Below, piece after piece: positions 26,754 through 36,340 of a DNA stretch of 64,000 nt (within the stretch, counting starts at the first letter, position 1; every line of letters begins with the position of its first letter). Source of the DNA: Methanosphaerula palustris E1-9c. GTDB taxonomy: Archaea; Halobacteriota; Methanomicrobia; Methanomicrobiales; Methanospirillaceae. A program made the position numbers and the translations under genes. The stretch is from the NCBI RefSeq assembly GCF_000021965.1, contig NC_011832.1, positions 2,858,918 through 2,922,917 of the forward strand, written 5' to 3'. The notes below the pieces were generated by a model, which saw only the letters and a program-made list of their open reading frames with translations, was not told where the DNA came from and ran no database searches.

Positions 26754-27983
26754 ATGAACCAGCACCGGCAGATTCCCCCGGCAGAGAAGCGGCAGTTCCT
26801 CCTCTTTCTAATCCTCTGCTCGATCGGAGGGCTGGCCATCTTCAGCTCGACGATCAGCAAGAATCCGGTCCTCCCGATCCTCGCCCAGACCCTCGGAGCA
26901 AACCTCCAGACGATCGGGCTGATCGCTGCCGCTTCGACCGTGACCGGGATAGTAACCAGCCTCTGGGCAGGCTCTCTCTCTGACCGCTACGGCCGGCGGC
27001 CAATGCTGATCCTCTCTGGCATCGTCTTCTTCACTGCCCCGGTCCTGTACCTGTTGGTTCATACGCCGCTCGACCTCGCGCTGGTCAGGGTCTACCATGG
27101 TCTCGCCACCGCCATCTTCGGCCCTGTCGCGATGGCCTACGTCACCGACCTGACCCCGGTGAGACGTGGAGAACGGCTCGGCTACTTCTCCTCATTCCAG
27201 CTCGCCGGCAGATCGGTCGCCCCGCTTGCCGGCGGTGCAATTCTGGCCATCGGGGTCTGGCAGCTGGTGTACCTGGTCTGTGCCGTCGCCGGTGCCCTGA
27301 CCCTCGCCGGAATGGTGCTACTGCCGGAACCGGATCGGATAGGCAGCGAGGAGAGGGATGAAGAGCCTGCACCCGAATCTGACACCACGAGCATGGGGTC
27401 CGCCTTCAGGGCTGTGATCAGCGACCGGACGATCCTGATCACCTCCCTGGCCGAGGCCTCAGGTTTCTTCGCATTCGGCGCCATCGAGGCGTTTCTCCCA
27501 CTATACGCCCTGAACGCAGGGATCGATACTTTGATGATTGGCCTCCTCTTCCTGGTGCAGGTTGGGGTCAGAACCCTGACCAGGCCCCTCTTCGGCAAGG
27601 TCAGCGACCAGCGGGGGCGCAAGGCACAGATCACCGCCGGTCTGCTACTGACGGCCGCTACCGCCGCCCTCTTCCCGTACACCACCGCCTGGCCGGTGCT
27701 CCTCTGCCTCTCCGCCCTCTTTGGAATGGGCTTCTCGGTCGCTTCGGCTGCTACCTCAGCCTTCGTCGCGGACCTGGCACCCAGCCGTGGCCGGGGTACC
27801 GCCCTCGGGCTGATGTCGACGATCATGGACATCGGCCAGGCTGCAGGACCGATCCTGATGGGCGGGCTGCTGGCGCTCTTCTCCTACCACACGGGGTTCG
27901 GAGTGACCGGGGCAGTCGTACTCGTCTGTGCTATCCTCTTCCAGTGGTTGGCCGTTGAAGAACGGCAAAAATTAAAAAAATGA
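26754..27983 (+). CDS. Major facilitator superfamily transporter
   Basis: 409 residues, 12 predicted helices in two halves around a charged loop (residues about 195-215, RIGSEERDEEPAPESD). The MFS motif GSLSDRYGRRPML follows helix 2, and its echo GKVSDQRGRKAQ appears in the second half. Substrate specificity is not apparent; drug or metabolite efflux is usual for the subgroup. It converges on the indolepyruvate oxidoreductase operon, from which it is 19 bases away. Confidence 0.85.
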   Translation: MNQHRQIPPAEKRQFLLFLILCSIGGLAIFSSTISKNPVLPILAQTLGANLQTIGLIAAASTVTGIVTSLWAGSLSDRYGRRPMLILSGIVFFTAPVLYLLVHTPLDLALVRVYHGLATAIFGPVAMAYVTDLTPVRRGERLGYFSSFQLAGRSVAPLAGGAILAIGVWQLVYLVCAVAGALTLAGMVLLPEPDRIGSEERDEEPAPESDTTSMGSAFRAVISDRTILITSLAEASGFFAFGAIEAFLPLYALNAGIDTLMIGLLFLVQVGVRTLTRPLFGKVSDQRGRKAQITAGLLLTAATAALFPYTTAWPVLLCLSALFGMGFSVASAATSAFVADLAPSRGRGTALGLMSTIMDIGQAAGPILMGGLLALFSYHTGFGVTGAVVLVCAILFQWLAVEERQKLKK

Positions 27984-27997
27984 CCGATCTATTTTTT
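27974..27997. terminator. Bidirectional T-rich terminators between convergent genes
   Basis: Seven A residues at 27974-27980 (seven T on the minus strand) lie just past the minus-strand iorB stop. Six T residues at 27992-27997 lie just past the MFS stop. Both fit archaeal poly-T termination of the converging transcripts. Confidence 0.45.
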
Positions 27998-28002
27998 ATA
28001 TT

Positions 28003-28593
28003 TCAGCAACCACCGGCGGCGTTCCGCCCGAGCAGGAACGCCTTCTGATTGATAACGACGGTCTTCGCCGGCACCGACCGCTCAACGGCCGATGACAGTG
28101 ATTCCACCGCAAGCGGCAGGTGATGAGAGGCCGCACCGAGGATCACCACATTCTGGGTCAGCACCGAGCCGGCCTCGGTGGCGATGGCAGCCGCATCGAG
28201 CAGGATGACCCGAACTCCCCGGGCTCTGAGCAAGCCCGGGATCTCCGCAGCCGTCGGCATCGGCAGATTCCGCAGAAAGACGGAGGTCGGTGGGACCAGA
28301 TGATCGTTCACGATAGCGACACCGCCCTCCCGCAGAAAGTGGCTGTACCGCAGAGCCTCAAGCAGGTCGAACGCGATCAGTAGGTCCGCCTGTCCTGGGG
28401 CGATCAGGGGACCATACCGGCCGTCGATCCGCACCTGACACTCGACAGACCCGCCCCTCTGAGCCATCCCATGTGTCTCTGCACCCCGAATCGTCCTCCC
28501 TTCGATGATACAGGCCTCGCCGATGATGTTGGAGGCGAGAATCGTCCCCTGCCCCCCAATACCGGCGATGATGATATCATAACTCTCTTTCAT
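28003..28593 (-). CDS. iorB: Indolepyruvate:ferredoxin oxidoreductase, beta subunit
   Basis: 196 residues. The gamma-domain fold of 2-oxoacid:ferredoxin oxidoreductases is evident: IIIAGIGGQGTILASNIIGEA at the N-terminus and ETHGMAQRGGSVECQVRIDG near residue 40. With IorA it oxidatively decarboxylates arylpyruvates from aromatic amino acids to aryl-acetyl-CoA, reducing ferredoxin, or runs in reverse for aromatic amino acid synthesis in methanogens. Start overlaps the iorA stop codon by 4 bases. Confidence 0.92.
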   Translation of the reverse strand: MKESYDIIIAGIGGQGTILASNIIGEACIIEGRTIRGAETHGMAQRGGSVECQVRIDGRYGPLIAPGQADLLIAFDLLEALRYSHFLREGGVAIVNDHLVPPTSVFLRNLPMPTAAEIPGLLRARGVRVILLDAAAIATEAGSVLTQNVVILGAASHHLPLAVESLSSAVERSVPAKTVVINQKAFLLGRNAAGGC

Positions 28594-30365
28594 CGTCTCC
28601 CTCCGCGTGCGATCGCCCCGAAAGGACAGATCGCTGTGCAGACCCCACAGCCACTGCAGAGATCGTTGACAACGGCCTTCCCGTCCTCAAACTCTATCGC
28701 CGGACAGCCGAACCTGATACAGGCCCGACAGCCGGTACATCGGTCAGTGAGAATCGCGTAGATCCCCCGCTTCACCTTAGCCCGCTTCTCGGTGATCACA
28801 CAGGCCTGTCTGGCGATGATCACTCTCACCCCAGACCGCCCCTTCGCCTCTTCAAAGGTCCGGAGCATCCCGGTCAGGTCATAGGGATCGATCGTCTCGA
28901 CAAACCGTGCTCCACAAGCCCTGGCCAGTGCCTCGAGCGAGAGCGGGGGCACCAGCGTGCCAGTTGCCGTCACCCCGGTGTTCGGGTTCGGCTGATGGCC
29001 GGTCATCGCGGTGATCCGGTTATCCAGAATCACAACGACCATGTCAGCCCCATTGTAGACCGCGTTGATCAAACCCTGGACACCGGTGTGAAGGAACGTC
29101 GAATCTCCGATGGTGCAGACCACCGGCCTCGTCTCCCCAGAGTGGGCGATCCCGCTCGCGACCGTGATCGAGGCTCCCATGCAGATCGTCGTGTCGACCG
29201 CTCCGAGCTGCAGTCCGAGGGTGTAACACCCGATGTCGCTCGGGAAGATCCCATCGGCAAAGACTTTCTTCATCGCATAGAAGGTTGCCCGGTGCATGCA
29301 CCCAGCACAGAGGATCGCCGGCCGCGGTGGCAGGTTCTGTTCCGGGGTCACCGCCGGAAACGGGGTCTGATCGAGGAACCCGGCCCGAACCAGGATATCA
29401 GCGACCAGTGCAGGCGAGAACTCCCCTTCATATGGCGAGCATCCGTCCTTCTTCCCATGAACCCTGATACAACCGGCCACCTGCCTGACCACCTCCTCGA
29501 TAACCGGGGCCAGCTCCTCGACAACCAGCACCTCCTCATGCTCCTGGACGAAACGGCCAAGCCACTCCTCGTCGATCGGATACGCCCTGATCACCATCAG
29601 CGAGACATCCTCAGGGAGCACCTCCTGCAGGTACGAAGCCGCGATCCCGCCGGTGATCACTGCACGTCGCCCCCGAATCGTCCCGGTGTTGTACCCCTTC
29701 TTCACCAGAGCTGCAGCGAGGGGCTGTTGTTTTTTATTCAGTTCCTTATGTAACACCCTGGTATGGGCCGGGATCACGACATACTGGGCTGGATTCCTGG
29801 TGAACGAACCGGTCCGGTGCTCGGTCGCGACCTCACCGAAGGTGACGTCCCCCTTGGAATGACAGATCCTCGTCGTCGGCCGGAAGAGCACCGGAAGGTG
29901 AAACTCCTCGGAGAGGACGAACGCGTCCTTCATGAGGTCATGAGCGTCCTGCACCCCGGTCGGGTCCAGACAGGGAATCCGGGCGAAGTGAGCGTACCGC
30001 CGGCTATCCTGCTCGTTCTGAGAACTGTGGGCAAACGGGTCGTCGGCACTGAGCACCACCAGCCCGCCGATGACTCCGGTGTAGGCACTGGTCATCAGAG
30101 GGTCGGCGGCCACGTTCAGACCCACATGCTTCATCGTGCAGAGGGCCCGGAGCCCGCACCATGCGGCCCCAAGTGCATTCTCAAGCGCGACTTTCTCATT
30201 CACCGACCATTCGATGTAAGCATTCCCCCGCGCTTTTGTACGCAGAGTGTCGATCACCTCGGAGGACGGCGTCCCTGGGTACCCGCTTGCAAAGTCCATC
30301 CCTGCTTCGAGGCATGCATGGGCAATGCCTTCATTTCCAAGAGCGTATCGTTTTTCCATGCTCAT
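28590..30365 (-). CDS. iorA: Indolepyruvate:ferredoxin oxidoreductase, alpha subunit
   Basis: 591 residues. It begins with GNEGIAHACLEAGMDFASGYPG, contains thiamine-diphosphate region GDSTFLHTGVQGL (about 420) followed by ILDNRITAMTG, and ends with two 4Fe-4S motifs, CTGCRACIRFGCP and CSGCGVCTAICPFGAI. Domain order and length are standard for IorA. It forms a two-gene operon with iorB. A promoter is likely in the 110 bases upstream, where the minus strand reads TTATAGATTATCATATG near 30435-30450. Confidence 0.93.
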   Translation of the reverse strand: MSMEKRYALGNEGIAHACLEAGMDFASGYPGTPSSEVIDTLRTKARGNAYIEWSVNEKVALENALGAAWCGLRALCTMKHVGLNVAADPLMTSAYTGVIGGLVVLSADDPFAHSSQNEQDSRRYAHFARIPCLDPTGVQDAHDLMKDAFVLSEEFHLPVLFRPTTRICHSKGDVTFGEVATEHRTGSFTRNPAQYVVIPAHTRVLHKELNKKQQPLAAALVKKGYNTGTIRGRRAVITGGIAASYLQEVLPEDVSLMVIRAYPIDEEWLGRFVQEHEEVLVVEELAPVIEEVVRQVAGCIRVHGKKDGCSPYEGEFSPALVADILVRAGFLDQTPFPAVTPEQNLPPRPAILCAGCMHRATFYAMKKVFADGIFPSDIGCYTLGLQLGAVDTTICMGASITVASGIAHSGETRPVVCTIGDSTFLHTGVQGLINAVYNGADMVVVILDNRITAMTGHQPNPNTGVTATGTLVPPLSLEALARACGARFVETIDPYDLTGMLRTFEEAKGRSGVRVIIARQACVITEKRAKVKRGIYAILTDRCTGCRACIRFGCPAIEFEDGKAVVNDLCSGCGVCTAICPFGAIARGGRR

Positions 30366-30483
30366 TTTCCCGTTTTTCTGATTCTCTTTCTGAGGGGAAC
30401 AAAGGGATCGTGACTGCCCTCGCCCCGCGGAACATATGATAATCTATAAGAACTTCAAGAATTTATCTAATAGGGTAACAGTT

Positions 30484-30557
30484 GGGCCCGTAGCATAGCC
30501 AGGTGGTGCGCCCGGCTGATAACCGGGAGGTCATGTGTTCGAATCACATCGGGCCCA
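30484..30557 (+). tRNA. tRNA-Ile (anticodon GAT)
   Basis: A 74-base cloverleaf. The acceptor GGGCCCG at 30484-30490 pairs with CGGGCCC at 30550-30556, discriminator A. The anticodon arm CCCGGCTGATAACCGGG carries GAT. The T arm is TGTGTTCGAATCACA. No CCA end is encoded. A TATA-like TCTATAAGAACTTCAAGAATTTATC lies 20-50 bases upstream. Confidence 0.96.
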
Positions 30558-30598
30558 TCTCTTATTCTCTTATATCTGATGCAACCCTACGATTCCGT

Positions 30599-31054
30599 AT
30601 GCAATTACGCCAGATGCTGGTGCTGGGAGTGGGAGTGATCGCTGCGGCGGCTCTGTATTTCTTTGAACCGATCTATGGGTATATCATGCTGATCTTCACT
30701 GCGGTGATATTCATGGGCATGAAGATCATGGAGGACAGTCTGGGCCTTCCCGATGTCACCTGTAACCTCCGCGATGATGCAAAAGCGGTGGTGATGATCA
30801 ACCGAGGCAACGCTTCGATCACCGGCGGGCACGTGGCACTGGTCCCACTGAACATCGAGTTCGACCTGCCGGCTCTGGTTCCCGACCAGCGCTTTGAGTA
30901 TCCACTCACCGAGATGGTTGTGGAGGCCAAAGCCGTTGTACACTACAGCACAGTCGATGGACGGAGCCTCTCCGGCTCGTTTCCACTCTCCGCGCTCGGC
31001 GAAGGGGAGGAGGACCTGCTCAAACCCACGTTCCCCCTCTTCGGCTGGAAGTGA
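30599..31054 (+). CDS. Small membrane-anchored protein of unknown function
   Basis: 151 residues from the ATG at 30599; an upstream in-frame start would run into the tRNA-Ile and is rejected. Two N-terminal membrane helices (MLVLGVGVIAAAALYFFEPI and YIMLIFTAVIFMGMKIM) precede a soluble beta-rich domain (about 60-150) with VVMINRGNASITGGHVALVP. The domain probably faces the cytoplasm or outside as a small Ig-like fold. Family not recognised. Converges tail to tail with the next gene, with no gap. Confidence 0.65.
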   Translation: MQLRQMLVLGVGVIAAAALYFFEPIYGYIMLIFTAVIFMGMKIMEDSLGLPDVTCNLRDDAKAVVMINRGNASITGGHVALVPLNIEFDLPALVPDQRFEYPLTEMVVEAKAVVHYSTVDGRSLSGSFPLSALGEGEEDLLKPTFPLFGWK

Positions 31055-31624
31055 TCAGATCTTTGTCTGATCGTTCAAAAACGAGAGCACCACATTGAGG
31101 GCGGCGACGAGCGTCTCCTCCCCGTCCAGGTTCTCCTTCAGGGCCCGGTAAAGCATGAAGAGTAACTCATATCCGTAGATCGCGAGCGCCTCGTCCGGCG
31201 TGATCGTCTGCAGATAGGAGTCGGCGATCCCGCCGGCGGATGAATACATCAACTCTGCAAAGGTGCCGTCCTCCCGAAGCACGCAGAACTGGTCGTCGAT
31301 CTTCTTTTCAGGATTGTCAGGGCGGAACGGCATCGGATCTGTTCGCCCGAGCACCAGCACCTTCTGTGCGTAGTGCCGGGCATCGAAGACCTCGCCGTCG
31401 AGACCGATCTTGCCTCGTTCGAGTACATTGAGACCGATCGCAGGGATCAGAGAGGCCGCTCGAACTCCCATCCTCCCAAGGAGAGCACCCTCACGAGCCC
31501 GAACCTCAGCACCCTTCACCTCGATCAGATCCCCGCTCTCAACGACCAGGTCCGAGAGGCGGTTGAAGCCCTGCTCGATCACGGTCAGCGTCGTCTCTAT
31601 ATTTTCAGGTATCTGGTCAGCCAT
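31055..31624 (-). CDS. Conserved hypothetical protein
   Basis: 189 residues, soluble, no cysteine motif. The first 40 residues are helical (ETTLTVIEQGFNRLSDLVVES). The middle contains LGRTDPMPFRPDNPEKKIDDQF, and the C-terminus is predicted helical (YGYELLFMLYRALKENLDG). I do not recognise the family. Its stop abuts the stop of the convergent membrane protein gene, and it precedes the methylthiotransferase gene's end by 37 bases on the same strand. Confidence 0.6.
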   Translation of the reverse strand: MADQIPENIETTLTVIEQGFNRLSDLVVESGDLIEVKGAEVRAREGALLGRMGVRAASLIPAIGLNVLERGKIGLDGEVFDARHYAQKVLVLGRTDPMPFRPDNPEKKIDDQFCVLREDGTFAELMYSSAGGIADSYLQTITPDEALAIYGYELLFMLYRALKENLDGEETLVAALNVVLSFLNDQTKI

Positions 31625-31660
31625 ACCAGATCGTCTGCTGGAGAGGGGATAATACGATCG

Positions 31661-32923
31661 TCAGACCAGGGAACCGATGAAGTAGTAGGTGCAATCTTGC
31701 TCGATCTGTACCCTGCACTTCATCCCAAAGGGGAGGGGTTCCGGGATGACGATGTTCTGATAACGCTCGTCCCGGGTGATCACCGAGCCTAGCTTGCGCT
31801 GCTCGGTGACGACGACGCCGACCTCCTCTCCAATCCACCGACTGTTCTTCTGGTGGTAGAGTGTAGTAACATGGTCGTTAACAGCCCGTGACCGATCCTT
31901 CTTCACCGAGTCCTGCAGATCTGGCAGGTCGGCTGCGGGAGTGCCAGGCCTCCCTGAGTACCTGGTCATGTTCACCTTGTTCGGAGAGAGAGCGGTGATC
32001 ATCTGCAGGGTCTCTTCAAAGTCCTGATCGGTCTCGCCGGGAAACCCGACGATCAGGTCGGTCATCAGGGTGAGGTCAGGATGGACCTCACGAAACGCTC
32101 TTAGGATCTGCTGAACGTCGGAGGCGGTGTAACTCCGGTTCATCGCAGCCAACACCCGATCCGAGCCCGACTGGATCGGGAGGTGAAGGAACTGGAAGAT
32201 TCGGTCCGACTGGTAGGCTGCAATCAGATCATCCAAGATAGGGAGAACCGTGGCCGGGTTCATCATCCCGAGCCTGAGACGGTAATCACCCGGAAACGCC
32301 GTGATTCCCCGAAGAAGGTCGGGGAGGCTCCGCCCGAGGTCGAGCCCCCACGAGGAGAGGTCCTGACCGGTCAGCTGCACCTCGACAGCCCCGTTATCGA
32401 CCGCTTGCTGCACCCTGTTGTAGATATCCGGCGGCTGGAACGACTGGAGCGGCCCGCGGGCATTTCTGGTGATGCAGTAGGAACACCGACCGGCACACCC
32501 CTGCCCCACCTGCACGACCCCTATCGCCGACGGAACCGTAGTGTTCACAAGGGTATAGGCCGCCCGGATCTCCTCTGGGGGGATCACCTTAGGGGAACAG
32601 ACCTCACAGATCGCATCCATCTGCACGGCCGGCATACACCCGGTCAGATAAAGGTCATGGCCGCTGTACCGACGCATCTGCCTGAGCATCAGCCGTTCGG
32701 TCGGGCCGATGACGGTGCAGGTGTTCAGCACCACGGCATCCGCCTCCTCAGGTGTGGGGACGATCGTACACCCCTGCGCCTTCAGCACCTCGACCAACGC
32801 CAGGGTATCGGCGTGGTTGAAGGTGCACCCATACTCCTCCAGGTAGACATCCTTCCCAACAAGGCTGTGAAGAGCGCTGATACAGGCACCGGTGCTGGTG
32901 CAAAGAGAAGAGAGGCGTTGCAT
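31661..32923 (-). CDS. tRNA t6A methylthiotransferase (MtaB/CDKAL1 family radical SAM enzyme)
   Basis: 420 residues. The UPF0004 domain carries the auxiliary-cluster cysteines in EEYGCTFNHADT, LNTCTV and TGCMP. The radical SAM motif CAGRCSYCITRNARG is near 149, and a TRAM domain ends the protein (GEEVGVVVTEQR onward). The family adds a methylthio group to t6A37 of tRNA. The N-terminal 20 residues before VGKDVYLEEYGC look unconserved, so the true start may be internal. Its 5' end faces the left edge of the IS-bounded island only 57 bases away. Confidence 0.87.
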   Translation of the reverse strand: MQRLSSLCTSTGACISALHSLVGKDVYLEEYGCTFNHADTLALVEVLKAQGCTIVPTPEEADAVVLNTCTVIGPTERLMLRQMRRYSGHDLYLTGCMPAVQMDAICEVCSPKVIPPEEIRAAYTLVNTTVPSAIGVVQVGQGCAGRCSYCITRNARGPLQSFQPPDIYNRVQQAVDNGAVEVQLTGQDLSSWGLDLGRSLPDLLRGITAFPGDYRLRLGMMNPATVLPILDDLIAAYQSDRIFQFLHLPIQSGSDRVLAAMNRSYTASDVQQILRAFREVHPDLTLMTDLIVGFPGETDQDFEETLQMITALSPNKVNMTRYSGRPGTPAADLPDLQDSVKKDRSRAVNDHVTTLYHQKNSRWIGEEVGVVVTEQRKLGSVITRDERYQNIVIPEPLPFGMKCRVQIEQDCTYYFIGSLV

Positions 32924-32965
32924 CTGCAGGATAGCTCGTCGACCTCAGAATATATAAGGAAACGG

Positions 32966-32979
32966 GTCGTTCCAGCGAA
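32966..32979 (+). repeat. Left 14-bp direct repeat flanking the island
   Basis: GTCGTTCCAGCGAA directly abuts the outer end of IS copy 1. It recurs with one mismatch (GTCATTCCAGCGAA) directly abutting the outer end of IS copy 2 at 45828-45841, in the same orientation. It behaves as the target duplication of a single insertion of the whole 12.8-kb unit. Confidence 0.75.
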
Positions 32980-34020
32980 TGTACAGTCCTGAAAGTATTT
33001 CTCACAGATCTTAACTTAAGATAATTTGAACGTTTCATCAAGTCACTAACCGAAAACCCTGATACCAATACCGAGGATAGCCTCTTGAGGTAATCTTCTC
33101 CAGAACGCGAGTTCCGGAGATTCAAGATTATCAAAATCCAAGCTGCCGTGAGGTCGGTTATTGTACCAGACAATGAATTCATCAAGAGAAGCAAACTTAT
33201 ATCGGAACCTATTATAGATATTGAACCATTTCTCAATTTTCCCATTTGTTTGGAGATGTTTTACTCGAGCAAGAATTGGTCGGATATCATGAGTTCCGAG
33301 ATATTGTTTGAATTCACTGTCCCAATCTCCATTCTCGTCTCTTCGATGCGCCCCAAACTCGCTGCCATGATCCATAATCAGTTCACGAAGTGGGCATATT
33401 GGCTCATATTCCTGAATTACTCCTTCAACAACAGTTATTATTTTTTTTTCCGTGTTGACTGTAACAGATTCATCGATTGCCAAGATCTTTCGTGAAGGGT
33501 CATCCAGAACCGCACAGATCTTAAGTTCACTGATTGCATCTTTGTGCCAATCGATGTGTCCGGCTGACATGCTATGCTTTCGCTCATACCGCACCTATTT
33601 CCGCTGTTTTCGTTTTGATACTTCAACCCCTGGCGAGTCCCCGATCCATCACGTATCTGTGTATCCAGTTATGAGAAATAATTAGGCCATAGACCTTCAG
33701 GATGAGTGTTTCCAACATCCTTGCTCCGTACTGGAATCGTCCGTACGCTTCGTCTATCACGGTTGATTCCTCAGTGGTTACCGGTTTCTTCGGCGACCCA
33801 TTGCCTCTCCGATGATTGGAACTACCCCTGTTTCACGATACTGTTTCCAGAGTTGGTCCACGCGCCTCCTCGCTATGTGCTGGATCTTCGCTATTATCCC
33901 AGAGAATTCTTTCTTTTCCTTCTGATGGATTATCCACCGTATCTTCTTCTAGGTCAACTTCATCGTTGAACTCGTCTTCGGTTCAACGTCAGATATAGGA
34001 AATACTTTCGGGACTATACA
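32980..34020 (-). mobile_element. IS481-like insertion sequence, copy 1 (inactive)
   Basis: 1041 bases bounded by imperfect terminal inverted repeats, TGTACAGTCCTGAAAGTATTT and, from the other end, TGTATAGTCCCGAAAGTATTT (19 of 21). The interior encodes a DDE integrase-type transposase on the minus strand with several frameshifts. It begins TGT, as IS481 members do. The element's own left and right flanks do not match each other; only the outer flank matches that of copy 2. Interior closely matches copy 2 (44697-45827) apart from an 88-base insertion there. Confidence 0.8.
33046..33970 (-). pseudogene. IS481-family transposase, frameshifted (copy 1)
   Basis: The C-terminal 180 residues (33046-33594) remain open. 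They include HSMSAGHIDWHKDAISELKI, AVLDDPSRKILAID (first Asp), MDHGSEFGAHRRD (second Asp region), and EKWFNIYNRFR with YNNRPHGSLDF. Upstream pieces in other frames supply the helix-turn-helix (QHIARRRVDQLWKQYRETG type) and GARMLETLILKVYGLIISHN. At least three frameshifts separate them, near 33585, 33630 and 33800. It cannot make a full transposase. Confidence 0.75.
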
Positions 34021-34095
34021 TCTCTTATTTTGACGATTCTGTATATAAACTCCTTTTAAACAGATGGCTGTTTCTGGAGGTTAATAGATAACCTC
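34021..34095 (+). repeat. Relic of the 88-bp MITE beside IS copy 1
   Basis: The stretch from TCTCTTATTTTGACGATTC through GTATATAAACTCCTTTTAAA to GGTTAATAGATAACCTC matches bases 44751-44825, the small element inserted in IS copy 2. Its left 13 bases are missing, cut off exactly at the end of IS copy 1. The rest of the spacer to 34366 shows no gene; it has AT-rich, promoter-like sequence (CATTTAAACCATTTAAAGATTA, about 34168). Confidence 0.6.
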
Positions 34096-34366
34096 ACAAT
34101 TACGTTTTATGCACTTTACTCCCGCTATTATCTCTGGGATTGATAGAGATTACTCCTCAACCTGCAATATGGATACATTTAAACCATTTAAAGATTAGTC
34201 ACTTATTTGAGCGGTCCTACTGAACTCTCCGCCGGCAACAGAGCTGGGAAATAGCAGGATACAGGCATACTTCATCCGAAAGGATGATCTCCTGCAATGA
34301 TGATCCTCCCTGAGCTCTTTCCCTCATGAGGGTGAAGAGGTTCGCTGCCAAATATACGGAGTTTGA

Positions 34367-36148
34367 GTGACGCACACCTCGACTACGAACCAGGAAGTGT
34401 TCGGCAGGATCATTGACCTGCTTCAGCAGTACGCACCACGGGGGATGCCGATTCTGAATATCGCCCGGGAACTCGATATCGACCGAAAAACAGCTGCTAA
34501 ATACCTCGAACTCCTCACACTGAGCGGCGATGTCAGCGTGGAACGGTTCGGACAGAAGAAGTTCTACCAGCCGTCACGGCGCATCCCACTGCCGGAGATC
34601 TTCGACCACCTCCACCACGCGATCGTGATCCTGGATAGCGACCTGCAGATCCTCATGGTGAATACGAGTTTCATCGTCACCCTCGGCATCCATCCTGGCC
34701 ACAATCTTGTCGGCGTCCCGCTCTTTGAACTCGATCTTCCGATCTTCTCCGAACTCTCAGTCCGGCGGAACATCGAACGGGTACAGCACTCCCAAACGCA
34801 TCTTACCGAGATGCAGATGATCGACGAGCGGACGAATCAGGTCTATCTCGTCGACTTCGCGCCGATCAGCTCGCAGACCAGCCGCCCAGGGATCATGGTC
34901 AGCCTCAGGGACATCACCGCGCTGAGGAAGGCCGAGACCGATCTGGAGGACTCGGAGAAGAAGATCGCGACTCTCTTCGAGTCGGTTCCAAGCGGGATCA
35001 TCATCTTCTCTGCCAACGGGACTATCCTGAACGCGAACCGCGCTACGTTGCGGGTTCTCGGGCTGCGCACCCTCGCCGAACTGAAAAACGCGAACGTCTT
35101 CGACCTCGCCTGTCGCCGGGAGAAGATGGAGTCACTGATCCAGCTGGGGCAGGAGGCTGAGATCGAGCTTGCATGCGACTTCGATCGGTTGCTGCAAGAA
35201 CGGCAGATCCTGGGCACAAAGCATGGCATTGCCTTCTTTGATGTGGCCTTCACCCCGATCCTGTCTGGTACCCGAGGTCAGCCGAACGAGTATGCCATCC
35301 TCTTCAAGGACATCACAGCAAAGAGGCGTGCAGAAAAGGAGTTGAAAGAGCGGTACAGAGGGATCTCCAGCAATCTTCCGGGGGTTGCGTACCAGTTCTA
35401 TGCGAGAGATACAGGAGAATGGGGAGTGTATTACGTCGACGAACGTTCGATGGAGATCTACGGTGTTCCCATCGCACCCCTGGATAACTGGTTCCAGCGG
35501 TTCGGTGCCTGCATCGCACCCGAAGACCAGGCGCGATGGTTCGAATCGATCTGGGATGTCATTGCGAGGGTGGCACCATGGGACTTCGAGGGCCGTTTCA
35601 TCAGATCGACGGGGGAGGAGATGTTCATTCGGGGTGTCTCGCAACCTGTCAGGTTGAAGAACGAGACAGTCTGGAACGGGATATTCTTCAATATCACCAA
35701 ACGTAAACAGGCAGAGAAGGCATTGCAGACGAGTATCTTTCAGGAGACACGGTACCGCTCCTTCTTCGAGGATACCTGTAATGGTGTCCTGATCTACGAG
35801 CCGATCGAAGGGGGGAACGATTATATTATCAAGGACGTCAACAGGGCAACGGCGATCCTCCTCAGAACGGAGAAGCAGGACCTGATCGGGAAGAGACTCT
35901 TTGTGGAGTTTCCCGACCTACCAGATCCCTCGGTGCGTGAGATGTTGATCCGGGTGCTGACCACAGAACAGCCGGAGTTCGTCCCGCCGCTACGGTACCG
36001 GAACCGTGAGGACTTCCCCTGGATCTCGCACTACGTCTTCAAGCTCCCGTCGGGTGAACTCGCCTCCTTCATGATCGACGTCTCTGGAATGCTGGAGGAC
36101 ATGACGGGGTCATCAGACCCCATGGTGGATACCCGCTCCGACCTGTGA
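34367..36148 (+). CDS. HTH-PAS multi-sensor protein without kinase domain
   Basis: 593 residues starting at GTG, with GGAG six bases upstream. Residues 5-65 look like a winged helix-turn-helix (ILNIARELDIDRKTAAKYLELL). At least four PAS domains follow, around 75-190, 205-325, 335-450 and 460-580, each ending in motifs such as VSLRDITALRKAE, ILFKDITAKRRAE or IFFNITKRKQAE. There is no histidine kinase, receiver or GGDEF domain. It could be a ligand-responsive transcription factor. It is the first intact gene inside the IS-bounded island. Confidence 0.78.
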   Translation: MTHTSTTNQEVFGRIIDLLQQYAPRGMPILNIARELDIDRKTAAKYLELLTLSGDVSVERFGQKKFYQPSRRIPLPEIFDHLHHAIVILDSDLQILMVNTSFIVTLGIHPGHNLVGVPLFELDLPIFSELSVRRNIERVQHSQTHLTEMQMIDERTNQVYLVDFAPISSQTSRPGIMVSLRDITALRKAETDLEDSEKKIATLFESVPSGIIIFSANGTILNANRATLRVLGLRTLAELKNANVFDLACRREKMESLIQLGQEAEIELACDFDRLLQERQILGTKHGIAFFDVAFTPILSGTRGQPNEYAILFKDITAKRRAEKELKERYRGISSNLPGVAYQFYARDTGEWGVYYVDERSMEIYGVPIAPLDNWFQRFGACIAPEDQARWFESIWDVIARVAPWDFEGRFIRSTGEEMFIRGVSQPVRLKNETVWNGIFFNITKRKQAEKALQTSIFQETRYRSFFEDTCNGVLIYEPIEGGNDYIIKDVNRATAILLRTEKQDLIGKRLFVEFPDLPDPSVREMLIRVLTTEQPEFVPPLRYRNREDFPWISHYVFKLPSGELASFMIDVSGMLEDMTGSSDPMVDTRSDL

Positions 36149-36149
36149 T

Positions 36150-36300
36150 CGCGGACCTGACCCTGGAGAACATCCTGAGCAGGTGTGAATGGCAGGGTGC
36201 TGGCGGGCGCGGGCATCATAACGGCCACGACGATGCCGGGGAGGGCGAGCAACGCGACAGCGGCAAGAATGATAACAACCCGGCGTGTCATGGGGGTCAT
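36150..36300 (-). pseudogene. Truncated secreted protein, signal peptide only
   Basis: From the ATG at 36300 the minus strand reads MTPMTRRVVIILAAVALLAL then PGIVVAVMMPAPASTLPFTP, a clear signal peptide with a proline-rich start of mature protein. Continuing in frame, it runs into the 3' end of the PAS gene on the other strand, which does not look like coding sequence in this direction. It is likely a gene cut off by rearrangement. Confidence 0.4.
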
Positions 36301-36340
36301 CTCCGAGACTCCGGATGGCGGGAGCGAATATAGGCGTTAT

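Noticed and set aside
30503..30598. N-terminal extension of the small membrane protein
   Set aside because: The extension lies within the tRNA-Ile gene and translates tRNA sequence; the ATG at 30599 begins the first membrane helix.
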